A DNA stretch of 64,000 nucleotides from Deinococcus rubellus (lineage in GTDB: Bacteria > Deinococcota > Deinococci > Deinococcales > Deinococcaceae): contig NZ_CP104213.1 of NCBI RefSeq assembly GCF_025244745.1, positions 1,303,501 through 1,367,500 on the forward strand, written 5' to 3'. Positions 27,854 to 41,583 of the stretch are shown piece by piece. The translations under genes and the position numbers were made by a program. The notes under the pieces were generated by a model. That model was given only the letters and a program-made list of their open reading frames with translations. It was not told the DNA's origin and did no database searches. Every line of letters starts with the position of its first letter. The first letter of the stretch is position 1.

Positions 27854-28557
27854 GCAGCCTGAACTTGGAAGCGCTGAAAAAAGAAGCGGCCATCCGGGCC
27901 GTGGCGCTGATCGGAAGCGGGATGCACGTGGGCCTCGGCACCGGCAGCACCGCCCGGTACGCCATCGAGGAGGTGGGTCGCCGGGTGGCGGCGGGCGAAT
28001 TGACCGGGCTGACCTGCGTGGCGACGAGTGAGGCGAGTGACGGGCAGGCCCGCGCGTTGGGCCTTGAAGTGGGGCCGCTGACCCCGCAGCCTTTTGACCT
28101 CGCCATTGACGGAGCCGATGAGATCACGCCGGATGTGGACCTGATCAAGGGGCTGGGCGGGGCGCTGGTGCGCGAGAAGCTGGTGGAAGTCCAGGCCCGG
28201 CGGCTGATCATCATCGCCGACCACACCAAACTGGTGGCCAGGTTGGGCGAAAAAGCGCCGCTGCCCATTGAGGTGCTGCAATTCGGGGTCCAGAGTACGC
28301 TGGTCCGCTTGCAGGCGCTGGGCGCGGTGGGCGAGTTGCGCCGCAGCAGCCCTGACCTCCACGTGTCGGACCTTTATGTGACCGACAACGGCAATTTCAT
28401 CTTCGACGCCCGCTTCGCTGGAGCCGATCTGGCTGCCCTGGAACGCACCCTCAAGGGCACGCTGGGTGTGGTCGAGACGGGCCTGTTTCTGAAGATGGCG
28501 GAGCGGGCCTTCGTCGCCGCGCCCGGCGAGGTGCGTGAGGTGGTGCGCGGACGTTAA
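27850..28557 (+). CDS. rpiA: Ribose-5-phosphate isomerase A
   Basis: A 235-residue RpiA, interconverting ribose-5-phosphate and ribulose-5-phosphate in the pentose phosphate pathway and so feeding PRPP. Marks include VGLGTGSTARYAIEE (phosphate loop), DLAIDGADEITPDVDLIKGLGGALVREKLVE with the catalytic Asp, Glu and Lys, and VTDNGNFIFDARF. The start overlaps the bcp stop by four bases, so the two genes form a coupled operon combining peroxide defence with pentose phosphate flux. Confidence 0.97.
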   Translation: MSSLNLEALKKEAAIRAVALIGSGMHVGLGTGSTARYAIEEVGRRVAAGELTGLTCVATSEASDGQARALGLEVGPLTPQPFDLAIDGADEITPDVDLIKGLGGALVREKLVEVQARRLIIIADHTKLVARLGEKAPLPIEVLQFGVQSTLVRLQALGAVGELRRSSPDLHVSDLYVTDNGNFIFDARFAGADLAALERTLKGTLGVVETGLFLKMAERAFVAAPGEVREVVRGR

Positions 28558-28597
28558 GCAAGTGTTGGTCCCCGGCTCCGGACGCGCCCCCAGGCTG

Positions 28598-28603
28598 CAC
28601 AAT
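28598..28603 (+). promoter_or_regulatory. -10-like element for the 28610 gene
   Basis: CACAAT, six bases before the ATG at 28610. It has C in place of the first T of TATAAT; the same hexamer at the same spacing precedes ypdA. Confidence 0.5.
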
Positions 28604-28609
28604 GGGGGC

Positions 28610-28888
28610 ATGGACCTTCAGACCCAGATTGACCAGACCCTCTTTCCCGAAGGCGTTCAGGTCACGACCTACGAGGAGATGGAAGGCCGGATCTTTCGGA
28701 TTCGCCAGCGCAAGGCCGAGGTCAGGCACGGCCTGGAAATTCTGCTGACCGACGAGGCTGTGCAGATGTACGGTGAGGGGCCGATGGTCGCCACCGTATT
28801 GCAGCAGCTCAAGCGCCACGCCGAGCAGGGTCTGCCGGTGGTGGAAGCCGGGCAGGAATACGAGCGGTTGACGTTCGTGGGTGATTGA
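28610..28888 (+). CDS. Hypothetical protein (92 aa)
   Basis: Unrecognised soluble protein. It starts MDLQTQIDQTLFPEGVQV and is a mixed alpha/beta sequence with FRIRQRKAEVRHGLEILLTDEA in the middle, ending AGQEYERLTFVGD. The ATG is preferred over an upstream start because of the CACAAT box at six bases and because residues further 5' look random. It lies between rpiA and clpB with its own probable promoter. Confidence 0.65.
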   Translation: MDLQTQIDQTLFPEGVQVTTYEEMEGRIFRIRQRKAEVRHGLEILLTDEAVQMYGEGPMVATVLQQLKRHAEQGLPVVEAGQEYERLTFVGD

Positions 28889-28914
28889 GGACAGCCGCCT
28901 TAACGCTCAATAAA

Positions 28915-28935
28915 CTTGACATGACCGCACTCAAG
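28915..28935 (+). promoter_or_regulatory. HspR-binding HAIR-type operator for clpB
   Basis: CTTGACA, seven bases, ACTCAAG: the HspR inverted repeat CTTGAGT-N7-ACTCAAG with two mismatches in one arm. It covers the clpB -35 box and half the spacer, so HspR binding would block RNA polymerase. HspR is known to repress clpB in D. radiodurans. Confidence 0.8.
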
Positions 28936-28944
28936 TTCCAGAAT
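28916..28944 (+). promoter_or_regulatory. clpB promoter
   Basis: Perfect -35 TTGACA (28916-28921), 17-base spacer, -10 CAGAAT (28939-28944, 4/6). The start is about 28951, leaving a short leader that carries the GAGGAGG ribosome-binding site. Confidence 0.7.
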
Positions 28945-28966
28945 AAAGGGACTTGAGGAGGTTGTC

Positions 28967-31543
<2,577 letters not shown>

Positions 31544-31564
31544 GGGAAAGACTATCTTCAAATG

Positions 31565-31603
31565 AAAGCCCCTCAACACCTATTTAAATGTTGAGGGGCT
31601 TTT
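31565..31603. terminator. Bidirectional terminator between clpB and the 5'-nucleotidase
   Basis: A perfect 14-bp stem (AAAGCCCCTCAACA with TGTTGAGGGGCTTT), ten-base loop, with A/T runs on both sides. It serves both convergent genes. Confidence 0.9.
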
Positions 31604-31615
31604 CCACCGCTCTAC

Positions 31616-33148
31616 TCAGCGAATTTGAATGCGTCCGTCAGTTTGCGGCGCGATGTGCCCAGCTGAGGTGATGGCGTTCGAGAGAATCTGGGCCAGCAGC
31701 GGGCCTTCGCTGGGGCCGACGAGGGTGGCGGTGGTGGGCAGGTTCTGAAAGATGGTGTAGCCGTCGCCGCCCGAATACATGTAATCGTTGATGGCCACGC
31801 TGTAGGTGGCGCTGTCGTCCAGCGGTTTGCCGCCTACCGTGGCGTCCACGATGCGCGAACCGGCGGGCGCTTTGGGATTGAACGCATAGGTCGCGCCGGA
31901 GATCTGCAAAAAGCGTCCGGCAGTACTTTCGACCTGCGAGACGCTGTTTTCCAGCATCTGACGCACCACGTCGCCCTTAACCTTGACCACGACCAGGGTG
32001 TTGCCGAAGGGCAGGATGCTGAAGGCGTCCTTCTTGGTGAGCTGGCCCACCGGATACGTCGTATCGGTGCGGATACTGCCGCCGTTCATCACCGCGATGT
32101 CGCTGCCCGCCACGGTGCGGATGCTGTCGGCGATAAAGTCGCCCAGATTGCTTTCCTTACCGCGTGCCGAGGCCTCGGTGGCGTCCAGCGGTACATCGGT
32201 CTGGCCCAGCACCGTGGCGAAATCGGCGTTCAGTTTGTCGGCGTAGCTCGCGACGACATCTGCCGTGGCTTTTTCTTCGGGAATGGCAGGCGTCACAGGA
32301 ATGTTCTGGTAGGTGTAGACCGGCGATTTCCCGTTGAGATCCACTGTCACGCTCCAGATGTTGCGGGCGTCACTGTTGGCCTTGACATACGGGGCGTTGC
32401 CGCACTGGGTGTTGCTCATCATGCTGTGGTCGTGGCCGCCCACGATGAAATCAATCCCTGATACCGCTTTAGACAGCGCGCAGTCGTCGCTGGCGTCCTG
32501 GTGGGTAATCGCGATGACGTACTGCGCGCCCTCACCGCGCAACTTCTTGGCCTCGGTCTGGGCCGTCTGAATGGGGTCAGCAAACTTCACCGCCGTTTTG
32601 TCCGAGAGGATCGGGGTGAAGTCGTACGACAGCCCGAATACCCCCACCTTCACGTCGCCAACCGTGACCAGGGCGTCGGGCTGGGTGCCGGTGATCGGCG
32701 CATCGGTGGCCGACTCACTGATGTTGGCGCTCAGCCACTTGAACTTGGATTCTCCAAGACGGGTCTTGAGGGTGGGCAGCCCAAAATCCAGCTCGTGGTT
32801 GCCCAGGGTGGCGTAATCCACGCCGATGCTGTTGAAGGCCGCGATCATCTGCTCACCCTTGAAGACGCCCGACATCACCGAGGGCGAGAGCAGATCACCG
32901 GCAAACAAGACCAGGGTGTTGGGATTCTGGGCGCGCAGCCGCTTGACCAGGCTGGCCACCCGCGCCGCACCGCCTGCGGTTCCGCCGTCAACGGGTTGAA
33001 TCTCGTAGACATCGTTGAAGGTCACGAGTTGCAGAATTTTAGTGGTACTGGACGCAGTGCTGGCGGGCGCGGCCGTCTGGGCCGAGGCGGCCAGGGTGGC
33101 GGAGAGCAGGGTCAGGGTCAGGGTGCGCAGGGTGGAAGATACCTTCAT
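31616..33148 (-). CDS. Exported 5'-nucleotidase / metallophosphatase (UshA-like)
   Basis: A 510-residue periplasmic enzyme. Residues 1-24 are a signal peptide (ending SAQTAA). The metallophosphatase domain (35-300) shows TFNDVYEIQP, LFAGDLLSPS, TLGNHELDFG, AITHQDASDD and VGGHDHSM. The C-terminal 5_nucleotid_C domain (320-510) has KESNLGDFIADSIR, MNGGSIR, FSILPFGNTLVVV and NDYMYSGGDGYTIF. Such enzymes release nucleosides and phosphate from extracellular nucleotides or cyclic nucleotides; with the BMP nucleoside-binding protein this suggests salvage. The ATG at 33148 follows AAGGAG at five bases. Confidence 0.93.
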   Translation of the reverse strand: MKVSSTLRTLTLTLLSATLAASAQTAAPASTASSTTKILQLVTFNDVYEIQPVDGGTAGGAARVASLVKRLRAQNPNTLVLFAGDLLSPSVMSGVFKGEQMIAAFNSIGVDYATLGNHELDFGLPTLKTRLGESKFKWLSANISESATDAPITGTQPDALVTVGDVKVGVFGLSYDFTPILSDKTAVKFADPIQTAQTEAKKLRGEGAQYVIAITHQDASDDCALSKAVSGIDFIVGGHDHSMMSNTQCGNAPYVKANSDARNIWSVTVDLNGKSPVYTYQNIPVTPAIPEEKATADVVASYADKLNADFATVLGQTDVPLDATEASARGKESNLGDFIADSIRTVAGSDIAVMNGGSIRTDTTYPVGQLTKKDAFSILPFGNTLVVVKVKGDVVRQMLENSVSQVESTAGRFLQISGATYAFNPKAPAGSRIVDATVGGKPLDDSATYSVAINDYMYSGGDGYTIFQNLPTTATLVGPSEGPLLAQILSNAITSAGHIAPQTDGRIQIR

Positions 33149-33186
33149 AAAAGCTCCTTGGCGCAGTCAAGCGTTCCCACGTCTGT

Positions 33187-33212
33187 AAAAAAGAGGCGGC
33201 CCTATGCCGCAG
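33187..33212 (-). terminator. Terminator-like hairpin in the 5'-nucleotidase leader
   Basis: GCGGC-atagg-GCCGC followed on the minus strand by CTCTTTTTTA, about 40 bases before the nucleotidase ATG and 145 after the EamA stop. It may end the EamA transcript or act as an attenuator. Confidence 0.55.
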
Positions 33213-33354
33213 TCGTGAAGCCAGATAGGGTCACCGTGGTGCCGGAGTCGTGGCAGCAGTTGACAACGGGGCCGCGCCACCTTCCATGCTCGAACGGAAG
33301 ATAAAATTCATATGAAATGCACCATTCACACAAGCACCCCAGTCTCCGAGGGTG

Positions 33355-34221
33355 TTAACGCTTCTGCGCGGCCCGACTCGCTCCCACGCTCGCCGCGATG
33401 ACGCAGCCGATCGCCAGCCACTGCGACACGCTCAGCAGTTCGTGCAGGATCAGCCAGCCCAGCACGGCGGCCACCGCCGGTTCCAGGCTCATCATGATCG
33501 AGAAGAGCTGCTTGGGAAGCTGGCGCAGCGCAATCATCTCCAGGCTGTAGGGCAAAGCACTCGACAGGGCCGCCACGATCAATCCTGAGAGCAGCAGCGG
33601 CCCACTGACCTGCGACGGCACGAAGCCCAGCAGCAGCGCGCAGGGCAGGACCGTCACGGCGGCGCAGAGCATGCCCACGCTGACGCCCTGGGTGCCGGAA
33701 AAGTGGTGCGGCATCCGCGAACCAATAATGATGTAGGCCGCCCACAATGCCGCCGCCACAAGCGCCAGAATGAGGCCCAGCGGCGCGATCGGCGTGCCGC
33801 CGCCCAGCGGCGTGATCAGGAAGATGCCCAGCCCTGCCAGCGCCACCCAGATCAGGTCGCCCCGGCGTTTGCTGCTGCCCACCGCCACCGCCAGCGGTCC
33901 CAGGAATTCCAATGTGACCGCCAGGCCCAGAGGAATGTACTGGATGGAAGCGTAAAAGGTCAGGTTCATCAGGCCCAGCACCGCGCCGTAGATGGCCGCC
34001 GCCCGCCACTGGCGCGGGGTCAGGGCCAGCAGGTTGGGCCGGAAGATCAGCAGCAGCATCACTGCGCTCAGGCCCACCCGCAGCGCTGTGACGCCGGAGA
34101 ACCCCAGGGCTGGAAAGAGCCCCTTGGCGATGGCTGCGCCGCCCTGGATACTGGTCATCGACAGCAGCAGCGCTGGAATGGGCGGTAGGCTGAGTTTGGG
34201 CTGGCTCAGAAGGCGGGTCAC
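33355..34221 (-). CDS. EamA family transporter (RhtA-like exporter)
   Basis: A 288-residue drug/metabolite transporter with ten predicted membrane helices in two EamA repeats. Landmarks are QGGAAIAKGLFPALGFSGVTALRVGLS, YIPLGLAVTLEFLGPLAVA and PYSLEMIALRQLPKQLFSIMMSLEPAVAAVLGWLIL, which fit the threonine/homoserine exporter RhtA group rather than generic DMT proteins. The substrate is inferred. The GTG at 34221 is eight bases after TACACT; an ATG further upstream would add 30 low-complexity residues lacking membrane character. Confidence 0.85.
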   Translation of the reverse strand: MTRLLSQPKLSLPPIPALLLSMTSIQGGAAIAKGLFPALGFSGVTALRVGLSAVMLLLIFRPNLLALTPRQWRAAAIYGAVLGLMNLTFYASIQYIPLGLAVTLEFLGPLAVAVGSSKRRGDLIWVALAGLGIFLITPLGGGTPIAPLGLILALVAAALWAAYIIIGSRMPHHFSGTQGVSVGMLCAAVTVLPCALLLGFVPSQVSGPLLLSGLIVAALSSALPYSLEMIALRQLPKQLFSIMMSLEPAVAAVLGWLILHELLSVSQWLAIGCVIAASVGASRAAQKR

Positions 34222-34229
34222 GGGTGAGC

Positions 34230-34235
34230 AGTGTA
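34230..34235 (-). promoter_or_regulatory. -10 element for the EamA transporter
   Basis: TACACT on the minus strand, eight bases before the GTG at 34221. Confidence 0.55.
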
Positions 34236-34270
34236 GCGCTGCAGGAGAAAGCGGGGGTGAGCAGCTCAGG

Positions 34271-34720
34271 TCACTGGAAGCTGGCGGCCAGCGCCTGGGC
34301 CTGCATTTCAAAACCGAGCTGCACCTGTTTCAGGGGTGAGAGGCGGCTGAGCGGCCCCCGGAAGGTCTCTTCACTCACATAGCTGGTCTGACCGTCAGGC
34401 AAGGCAGAGAGAGTCTGGATCCGCTCGCAACGAATCAGCCCCAGCTTGCTGAGCAGATGGTCATAGCGCCAGACCAAAACGGCCATGTCCTGCGGGTCAG
34501 GCGGGCTCACACGGGTTACGGTCTCGGGTGAAGTCGTGTCGCCGCTTCTGGGCCAGCGCACCTGAAGCGTCAGACGTTGACCGAATTCGGCCCTCTGTGG
34601 GCCAATTACGCGCACCGTGAAGGGATTCCATTCGGGATACCGTGAGAAATCGGCCAGCCGTTCAAACACCTGTGCAGCAGGCGCGTCAATGACGGCTTCC
34701 GTATAAGCCTGAATGGGCAT
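34271..34720 (-). CDS. SRPBCC family protein
   Basis: A 149-residue START/Bet v1-like lipid-binding fold. It begins MPIQAYTEAVIDAPAAQVFERLADFSRYPEWNPF, the standard opening of polyketide cyclase/SRPBCC proteins, and ends with the long C-terminal helix (VQLGFEMQAQALAASF). The ligand is unknown; these proteins often bind hydrophobic small molecules. The ATG at 34720 is six bases after TACACT, which excludes the longer frame starting at 34786. Confidence 0.8.
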   Translation of the reverse strand: MPIQAYTEAVIDAPAAQVFERLADFSRYPEWNPFTVRVIGPQRAEFGQRLTLQVRWPRSGDTTSPETVTRVSPPDPQDMAVLVWRYDHLLSKLGLIRCERIQTLSALPDGQTSYVSEETFRGPLSRLSPLKQVQLGFEMQAQALAASFQ

Positions 34721-34726
34721 AGCGCC

Positions 34727-34732
34727 AGTGTA
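34727..34732 (-). promoter_or_regulatory. -10 element for the SRPBCC gene (leaderless)
   Basis: TACACT on the minus strand, six bases before the ATG at 34720. Confidence 0.7.
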
Positions 34733-34898
34733 GCGGCAAAGGAAGTATTCACGCTGGAAATGCAGCAACAGATATGGGTGAGACATGGAACTTCAAAACC
34801 AACAAGGAATCTGGTGAATTCTAGTTGCTTCAGGTCGTATACGTCAGCTTCCGTGCTCATTTTCGCGGTCAAATTGCCCTGAAGTGGCCTGAGCATCA

Positions 34899-34930
34899 AT
34901 AATAAAGAGCGGCCTGTAAGCCGCCCTCTA
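34899..34930 (-). terminator. Terminator after glgP
   Basis: A nine-base stem with two G-U pairs (AGAGGGCGG with CCGCTCTTT), then TTTATTATT on the minus strand, just after the glgP stop. Confidence 0.75.
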
Positions 34931-34948
34931 CCTGTTCTGGTTACTTGT

Positions 34949-37486
34949 TTACGCCCACTTGATTAGGCCCAGTTCCAGCGGGTTGCTCAGGTCCGGCGAG
35001 TAGGGTGTGGCGCGCACGCCGACGCTGTACAGGCCACTGTCGGTCAGGGGAATGCTGACCTGGTACTGGCCGCCGCCCGAGGACGTCATCGGCACGTGCA
35101 GGGTCTGCTCGCCGTGCTTGAGTACCGCCTCCACCCGCAACTCGCTTTCCTGAATGCCCGCCGGAGTCACCTGGGCGCTCACCTTGACTTCCTCGCCGGG
35201 CTGCACAGTGGCTGGAAGCTGCGTGGTGGCGTGAATCTGGACGTGTTGCCACTGCTGGCTGACCCAGCTCTTCCAGCCGCCCAGGGCACGGGCCTTCTCG
35301 AAATTGTTGGCGTCTATTTTGGCGGCGCGCGTGCCCAGCGGCAGGTAGTACTTCTGCACGTAATCGATGACCTGACGCTGCATCGAGAATTCGGGACTCA
35401 CCGTGATGATGGCGCGGCGCACCACGCCCAGCCAGCCGTGGTTCTGGCCCTGGGCATCCTTGCCGTAATACAGCGGCACGATGGTGTGTTCCAGCTTTTC
35501 GTACATGCTGAAGGCGTCGGCGTCGTCCTGGACATTGAGGTCGATGTACTCGCGCTCCTCGCCGATGGGCCAGCCGTTGGTCCCGTCATAGCCCTCACGC
35601 CACCAGCCGTCAAGCACGCTGAAGTTGGGCGCGCCGTTGAAGCTCGCCTTCATGCCGGAGGTGCCTGAAGCTTCCAGCGGGCGGCGCGGGTTGTTGAGCC
35701 AGATGTCCACGCCCTGCACCAGATGGCGGGCCACGTTCATGTCGTAATTTTCCAGAATCACGATCTTGCCCGCGAATTCGGGGTCGCGCGAAATTTTGTA
35801 GATCTCCTGAATGAACGCCTTGCCGGGGTTGTCGGCGGGGTGGGCCTTGCCTGCGAACACGAACTGCACCGGACGGGCCGGGTCGTTGACGATCCTGCTC
35901 AGGCGCTCGCGGTCACGAAACAGCAGCGTGGCGCGCTTGTAGGTCGCAAACCGCCGGGCAAAGCCGATGGTCAAGGCGTCGGCGCTCAGGGCCTCACCTG
36001 CGGCGGCCACCTCGGCGGCGGTGGCCCCGGTGCGCCGCAGTTGCTCCTGCGATCGGGCACGCACGAAGGCGATCATCTCCTCCTTGAGTTCGTGCTGGGT
36101 GGCCGAGAGCTGGGCGTCGGGCACACGGTTGATGTCGTCCCACATCTGCTTGTCTTCGAGTCTCTCGGTCCAGTCAGCGGGCAGCACCGTCGAGAAGAGA
36201 TCGCGGTACTGCTGGGCCAGGAAGGTCAGATTGTGCGCGCCGTTGGTGACGTGCCCGATCGGCACTTCTTCCGGGTCGGCCCCCTCGTACAGAAAGTTCC
36301 ACAGGCCCCGGCTGACCTCGCCGTGCAGTTCGGACACGCCGTTGGCCATCCGCGACATCCGCAGCGCGAACACCGTCATGGAAAAGGTCGGTACCAGATG
36401 GTTGTCCCAGTTCTGGTCCTGGCGGGCCAGGCTGTAGAGTTCGTCGCGGCTGGTCGCCAGCTGGGCGGGCCACTCGCCGATGTAGCGGTCCATCAGGTCG
36501 TAGGCGAAAGCGTCGTTGCCTGCCGCGACGGGCGTGTGGGTGGTAAACAGGGTGCTGCTGGCCGAGGCTTCCAGCGCGGTACGGAAATCCAGGCCCTGGG
36601 CCACGTACTCGCGCACCCGTTCCAGGCCCATCAGTGCGGCGTGGCCCTCGTTCATGTGATACACGCTGGCCGGAATGTCCAGCGCCCTCAAGGCCCGGAT
36701 GCCGCCGACGCCCAGCAGCACGTACTGCTGGATGCGGAGTTCCTGGTTGCCTCCGTAGAGGCGGGCCGTCAGCTTGCGGTCCTCCTCCGAGTTGTCTGGC
36801 ACGTTGGCGTCGAGCAGCAGCACCCGGATGCGCCCGACTTGCAGGTTCCAGACCTGCATCACCACGTCGCGCCCACCGACCCGCACGCTGATCCTGGCCG
36901 TCTCACCGCTGCTGGTCAGGGCCGGGCGAATCGGCAGGGTGGTCAGGTTGAGCTCGTCGTAGGCTTCTTCCTGCCAGCCGTCCTTGTTGAAGAGTTGCCG
37001 GAAGTAGCCCTGATGAAACAGCATGCCCACGGCGGTAAACGGCAGGCCGAGGTCGGAGGCGCTCTTGCAGTGGTCGCCCGCCAGTACACCCAGGCCGCCG
37101 GAGTAGATCGGCAGCGATTCGTGGAAGCCGTACTCCATGCTGAAATACGCCACCGGCTTGAGGTCCGGGGCCGCCTTGGCCGCCCATACGTCGCCCTTGC
37201 CCGACTTGCCCTTGTTCATGTAAGCGTCGAACTCGGCCATCACCTCGCGGTAGTCGGCCAGGTAATCCGGGTCGGCGCTCAGGGCTTCGAGCCGGGCCGA
37301 GGGGGTTTCCAGCAGGGTCTGGACCGGGTTGTGCTGGAAGCGCTCCCAGTTGGCCGCGTCGAGCGCCCGGTACAGGGCCTGCGCTCTGGGCGTCCAGGCC
37401 CAGTAGAGGTTGTAGGCGAGTTCTTCCAGACGTTCCAGCGGTTTGGGCAGGCGCGGTAGTACGGTGACTTTGCCGATGACGTTCAT
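34949..37486 (-). CDS. glgP: Alpha-glucan phosphorylase
   Basis: An 845-residue glycogen/maltodextrin phosphorylase of the short bacterial-thermophile type, releasing glucose-1-phosphate from alpha-1,4-glucans. Residues about 95-130 show AYFSMEYGFHESLPIYSGGLGVLAGDHCKSASDLGLP; a central FARRFATYKRATLLFRD; and the PLP lysine in PRRPLEASGTSGMKASFNGAPNFSVLDGWW near 612. A carbohydrate-facing C-terminal extension (residues about 760-845, KVSAQVTPAGIQESELRVEAVL) is beta-rich. The ATG at 37486 is seven bases after TAAGCT. Confidence 0.95.
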   Translation of the reverse strand: MNVIGKVTVLPRLPKPLERLEELAYNLYWAWTPRAQALYRALDAANWERFQHNPVQTLLETPSARLEALSADPDYLADYREVMAEFDAYMNKGKSGKGDVWAAKAAPDLKPVAYFSMEYGFHESLPIYSGGLGVLAGDHCKSASDLGLPFTAVGMLFHQGYFRQLFNKDGWQEEAYDELNLTTLPIRPALTSSGETARISVRVGGRDVVMQVWNLQVGRIRVLLLDANVPDNSEEDRKLTARLYGGNQELRIQQYVLLGVGGIRALRALDIPASVYHMNEGHAALMGLERVREYVAQGLDFRTALEASASSTLFTTHTPVAAGNDAFAYDLMDRYIGEWPAQLATSRDELYSLARQDQNWDNHLVPTFSMTVFALRMSRMANGVSELHGEVSRGLWNFLYEGADPEEVPIGHVTNGAHNLTFLAQQYRDLFSTVLPADWTERLEDKQMWDDINRVPDAQLSATQHELKEEMIAFVRARSQEQLRRTGATAAEVAAAGEALSADALTIGFARRFATYKRATLLFRDRERLSRIVNDPARPVQFVFAGKAHPADNPGKAFIQEIYKISRDPEFAGKIVILENYDMNVARHLVQGVDIWLNNPRRPLEASGTSGMKASFNGAPNFSVLDGWWREGYDGTNGWPIGEEREYIDLNVQDDADAFSMYEKLEHTIVPLYYGKDAQGQNHGWLGVVRRAIITVSPEFSMQRQVIDYVQKYYLPLGTRAAKIDANNFEKARALGGWKSWVSQQWQHVQIHATTQLPATVQPGEEVKVSAQVTPAGIQESELRVEAVLKHGEQTLHVPMTSSGGGQYQVSIPLTDSGLYSVGVRATPYSPDLSNPLELGLIKWA

Positions 37487-37493
37487 AAGATCC

Positions 37494-37499
37494 AGCTTA
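37494..37499 (-). promoter_or_regulatory. -10 element for glgP (leaderless)
   Basis: TAAGCT on the minus strand, seven bases before the ATG at 37486. Confidence 0.6.
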
Positions 37500-37529
37500 C
37501 ATGATGACTCCTGGGGCGGTGCGCGGGGG

Positions 37530-38126
37530 CTAGATGCCCAGCCCACGCTCCTCGCCGCGCCCGCCGGTATAGCCCAGCAGCCGCCAGGCCAGCAGCGCCA
37601 GCGACTCGCGCAGCAGGTAGCGCGGCGCGGGCCGGATCAGGGTGCTGCTGACGTCGGCCTTCAGTCCCCCGGCGCGGGCGAGCGACACGGCGCGGCGGGC
37701 GTGCACGCTGTCGGTGACCAGCGTCACAGCCCCCGGTATTAGTGGGCGGCTGTTGCGCAGGTTCTGGAAGGTGGTGCGGCTCTGCTCCTCGGCCCGCAGC
37801 GCGCCCACCGGCACACCCTGGCCGCGCAGGTAGCGCACCCCGATCTCGCCCTCGCTGAACAGGTCGCCCAGCCCGACGCCGCCCGAAACGATGATCCGGG
37901 TCACGCCGCCTTGCCGGTAGAGCTTCAGGGCGTGGTCGAGCCGCTGCCGGAAGGCCGGGCCGGGCTGTCCGCCGAGCTGCGACGCGCCCAGCACCAGCAG
38001 GGTGGGCGCGGGCTGGTCTGGGTTGGGCGGCGCGGGCAGGGGTGAGGCCGAGGCCGCCAAGCCCGTCAGGGCGAGCAGCACAGCGCCCAGCAGGGCCAGC
38101 AGGGGAAGGTTCGGCAGTCGGCGCAC
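37530..38126 (-). CDS. YdcF family protein (DUF218)
   Basis: A 198-residue membrane-anchored DUF218 protein. Residues 8-28 form one N-terminal helix (LPLLALLGAVLLALTGLA). The Rossmann-like domain then shows LLVLGASQLGGQPGPAFRQRLDHALKLY, IIVSGGVGLGDLFSEGEIG, LRAEEQSRTTFQNLRNS and TDSVHARRAV, the standard YdcF set. Members such as ElyC/SanA act in envelope integrity or bind nucleotides; the exact role here is unknown. The GTG at 38126 is seven bases after TAGACT and avoids a longer start at 38156. Confidence 0.85.
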   Translation of the reverse strand: MRRLPNLPLLALLGAVLLALTGLAASASPLPAPPNPDQPAPTLLVLGASQLGGQPGPAFRQRLDHALKLYRQGGVTRIIVSGGVGLGDLFSEGEIGVRYLRGQGVPVGALRAEEQSRTTFQNLRNSRPLIPGAVTLVTDSVHARRAVSLARAGGLKADVSSTLIRPAPRYLLRESLALLAWRLLGYTGGRGEERGLGI

Positions 38127-38133
38127 GCGGGCC

Positions 38134-38139
38134 AGTCTA
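38134..38139 (-). promoter_or_regulatory. -10 element for ydcF (leaderless)
   Basis: TAGACT on the minus strand, seven bases before the GTG at 38126. Confidence 0.65.
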
Positions 38140-38196
38140 GCGGCTGCCGGATTCATGTGAGAGACCGCTCAGGCTTCTTCGGTTAGGCTGATGACC

Positions 38197-38224
38197 TTGC
38201 CAACCGGGGGCTGTGTAATACAGT
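38197..38224 (+). promoter_or_regulatory. Candidate topA promoter
   Basis: TTGCCA (38197-38202), 16-base spacer, TACAGT (38219-38224) preceded by TGTG. It would give a leader of about 47 bases. DNA topoisomerase genes are often supercoiling-sensitive; nothing here proves that. Confidence 0.5.
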
Positions 38225-38277
38225 GCATCCCAAATGACTTCCCTTCTCCTGCTTTTCCCGGCCCGCACTGGAACCCC

Positions 38278-41214
<2,937 letters not shown>

Positions 41215-41220
41215 TCAGCC

Positions 41221-41523
41221 TTGCCCGGCCCACGGCCCACGCCGCCCGCCGCGCTGCACCTGACGCGGCTGGCCAAGGTCACGCCGGACCAGCCGGTCTT
41301 GCTGCCCGGCACCGGTTTGCGGGCGCTGTACCTGACGCGCGCGCATATGGGCGAGGCGGGCGGTGCGGTGATCTGCTTGGAGGGCGAACTGCTGATCGAC
41401 TTTGTCGACGGCGCGTTTCTGCACCTGCGTTCCGGCGAAGCCTGCACCCTGCGGCTCGCCCACCGCCTGCTGCCCGCCCGCCGCCACTGCACGGCGCTGC
41501 ATGTCGGCGGCGAGGAAGGGTAA
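41221..41523 (+). CDS. Cupin-like small protein (100 aa)
   Basis: Weakly cupin-like: VICLEGELLIDFVDGAFLHLRSGEACTLRLAHRLLPARR looks like the second half of a small beta-barrel, but metal-binding residues are not complete. TTG at 41221, six bases after the topA stop, is the first start in frame; no Shine-Dalgarno or promoter hexamer is evident, so it depends on topA transcription if real. It ends 60 bases before carH. Confidence 0.5.
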   Translation: MPGPRPTPPAALHLTRLAKVTPDQPVLLPGTGLRALYLTRAHMGEAGGAVICLEGELLIDFVDGAFLHLRSGEACTLRLAHRLLPARRHCTALHVGGEEG

Positions 41524-41583
41524 GCTCCGGCCCCGGCGCATTCCGCCCAATGATACGGTTCCCCGCCGCTCTGGTATGCCCTA

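Noticed and set aside
33260..33265. Plus-strand TTGACA
   Set aside because: No matching -10 box and no plus-strand gene follows; it lies between two minus-strand genes.
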